Assembly: GCF_001278755.1 (NCBI RefSeq)
Contig: NZ_CP012601.1
Coordinates: 2,108,001-2,172,000, forward strand
DNA: 64,000 nt
DNA from: Bacillus sp. FJAT-22090
Lineage (GTDB): Bacteria > Bacillota > Bacilli > Bacillales_A > Planococcaceae
Direction: 5' to 3'
The position numbers and the translations under genes are program-made. The notes below the pieces were generated by a model. That model saw only the letters and a list, made by a program, of their open reading frames with translations. It had not been told where the DNA came from and did no database searches. Positions within the stretch are counted from its first letter, which is position 1. Every line of letters starts with the position of its first letter. Positions 63,605 through 64,000 of the stretch are shown here, piece after piece.

Positions 63605-64000
63605 TTAATTTATTTTAGATTGTAAATAGGCATGAATAAATTGGTCTAGTTCTCCGTCCACTACAGCGTGAACGTTACCGCTCTCTTCATTTGTACGATG
63701 ATCTTTTACCATTGAATATGGGTGGAATACATAAGATCGAATTTGACTTCCCCATCCGATTTCCTTTTGTTCTCCACGGATTTCAGCAAGTTGTGCTTCT
63801 TGCTCTTCAATTTTCAATTGGTACAATTTAGATTTTAATAATTTCATGGCGTGTTCACGGTTTTTAATCTGTGAACGTTCAGTTTGACAAGTAACAACTG
63901 TGTTGGTTGGTAGATGTGTAATACGAACTGCAGAATCGGTAGTATTGATATGCTGACCACCGGCACCAGTTGCACGATACGTATCAATTTTCAAATCTTC
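63605..64000 (-). CDS. prfB: Peptide chain release factor 2, C-terminal part
   Basis: Class 1 release factor for UGA/UAA. Only the last 132 codons are in the window. The GGQ motif that promotes peptidyl-tRNA hydrolysis is present in [19 protein letters not shown], followed by domain 4. The programmed frameshift typical of prfB would lie near the start, beyond the window edge, and was not examined. Confidence 0.95.
   Translation of the reverse strand, partial: EDLKIDTYRATGAGGQHINTTDSAVRITHLPTNTVVTCQTERSQIKNREHAMKLLKSKLYQLKIEEQEAQLAEIRGEQKEIGWGSQIRSYVFHPYSMVKDHRTNEESGNVHAVVDGELDQFIHAYLQSKIN

Overview
The window is low-GC, gene-dense chromosomal DNA of an endospore-former of the order Bacillales. 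The Bacillus subtilis-type gene orders (yjb, yit/yis, add and yvj neighbourhoods), SigA-type promoters, strong Shine-Dalgarno sites with frequent TTG/GTG starts, T-box and S-box leaders, and CtsR, FapR and CodY-like operators all point that way. Family Planococcaceae or Bacillaceae is the likely home. This is inferred from gene content only; no rRNA or tRNA gene lies in the window. No prophage, plasmid, CRISPR or insertion-sequence transposase was seen.

Layout. (1) 1-10.9 kb, stress and proteolysis-adaptor block: an rluD-like pseudouridine synthase, ppnK, relQ and a UPF0738 gene on the minus strand; CYTH, lytic transglycosylase, truncated haemoglobin and spxH on plus; then the small RNA roxS, a repeat-rich gap, pepF, coiA, mecA and spx. 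(2) 11.3-26.5 kb: a putative glycoside hydrolase, two oligopeptide ABC transporters (opp and app), and trpS behind a tryptophan T-box. (3) 27-29.5 kb: fabH-fabF under a FapR operator. (4) 29.8-32.8 kb: an N-domain-less clpB under a CtsR box, divergent from an Fnr-like regulator with a C-terminal CX2CX4C cluster. (5) 32.8-36.9 kb: a GC-rich repeat cluster, yitW, a frameshifted yitV, a HAD phosphatase, degV and a DUF3231 gene. (6) 37-41.7 kb: a membrane-anchored alpha-amylase homologue with a ruined active site, yisL, yisK and a DUF418 protein. (7) 41.7-51.6 kb: addA/addB, signal peptidase, a TVP38-type protein and azlCD. (8) 51.6-53.1 kb: an S-box (SAM) riboswitch controlling an M20 hydrolase. 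(9) 53.3-64 kb: csbA, minJ, ctpB, a TlpA-like thioredoxin, an EnvC-like M23 hydrolase, ftsX, ftsE, cccB, a YitT-family gene, a six-TM chemotaxis protein and the 3' part of prfB.

How the parts fit. Spx, its degradation adaptor SpxH, the ClpC adaptor MecA and the competence protein CoiA share one block. The redox small RNA roxS sits between spxH and pepF, and a Rex/Fnr-type palindrome covers its predicted start. Both peptide transporters carry CodY-like boxes upstream. FtsEX, an M23 hydrolase, a carboxy-terminal protease and MinJ form a division and wall-remodelling block. The least expected items are a 21-bp phased intergenic array, dispersed GC-rich inverted-repeat elements (one pair showing compensatory base changes at the ends), the catalytically dead GH13 protein, the S-box-controlled M20 enzyme with altered metal ligands, and the yitV frameshift that separates the catalytic histidine.
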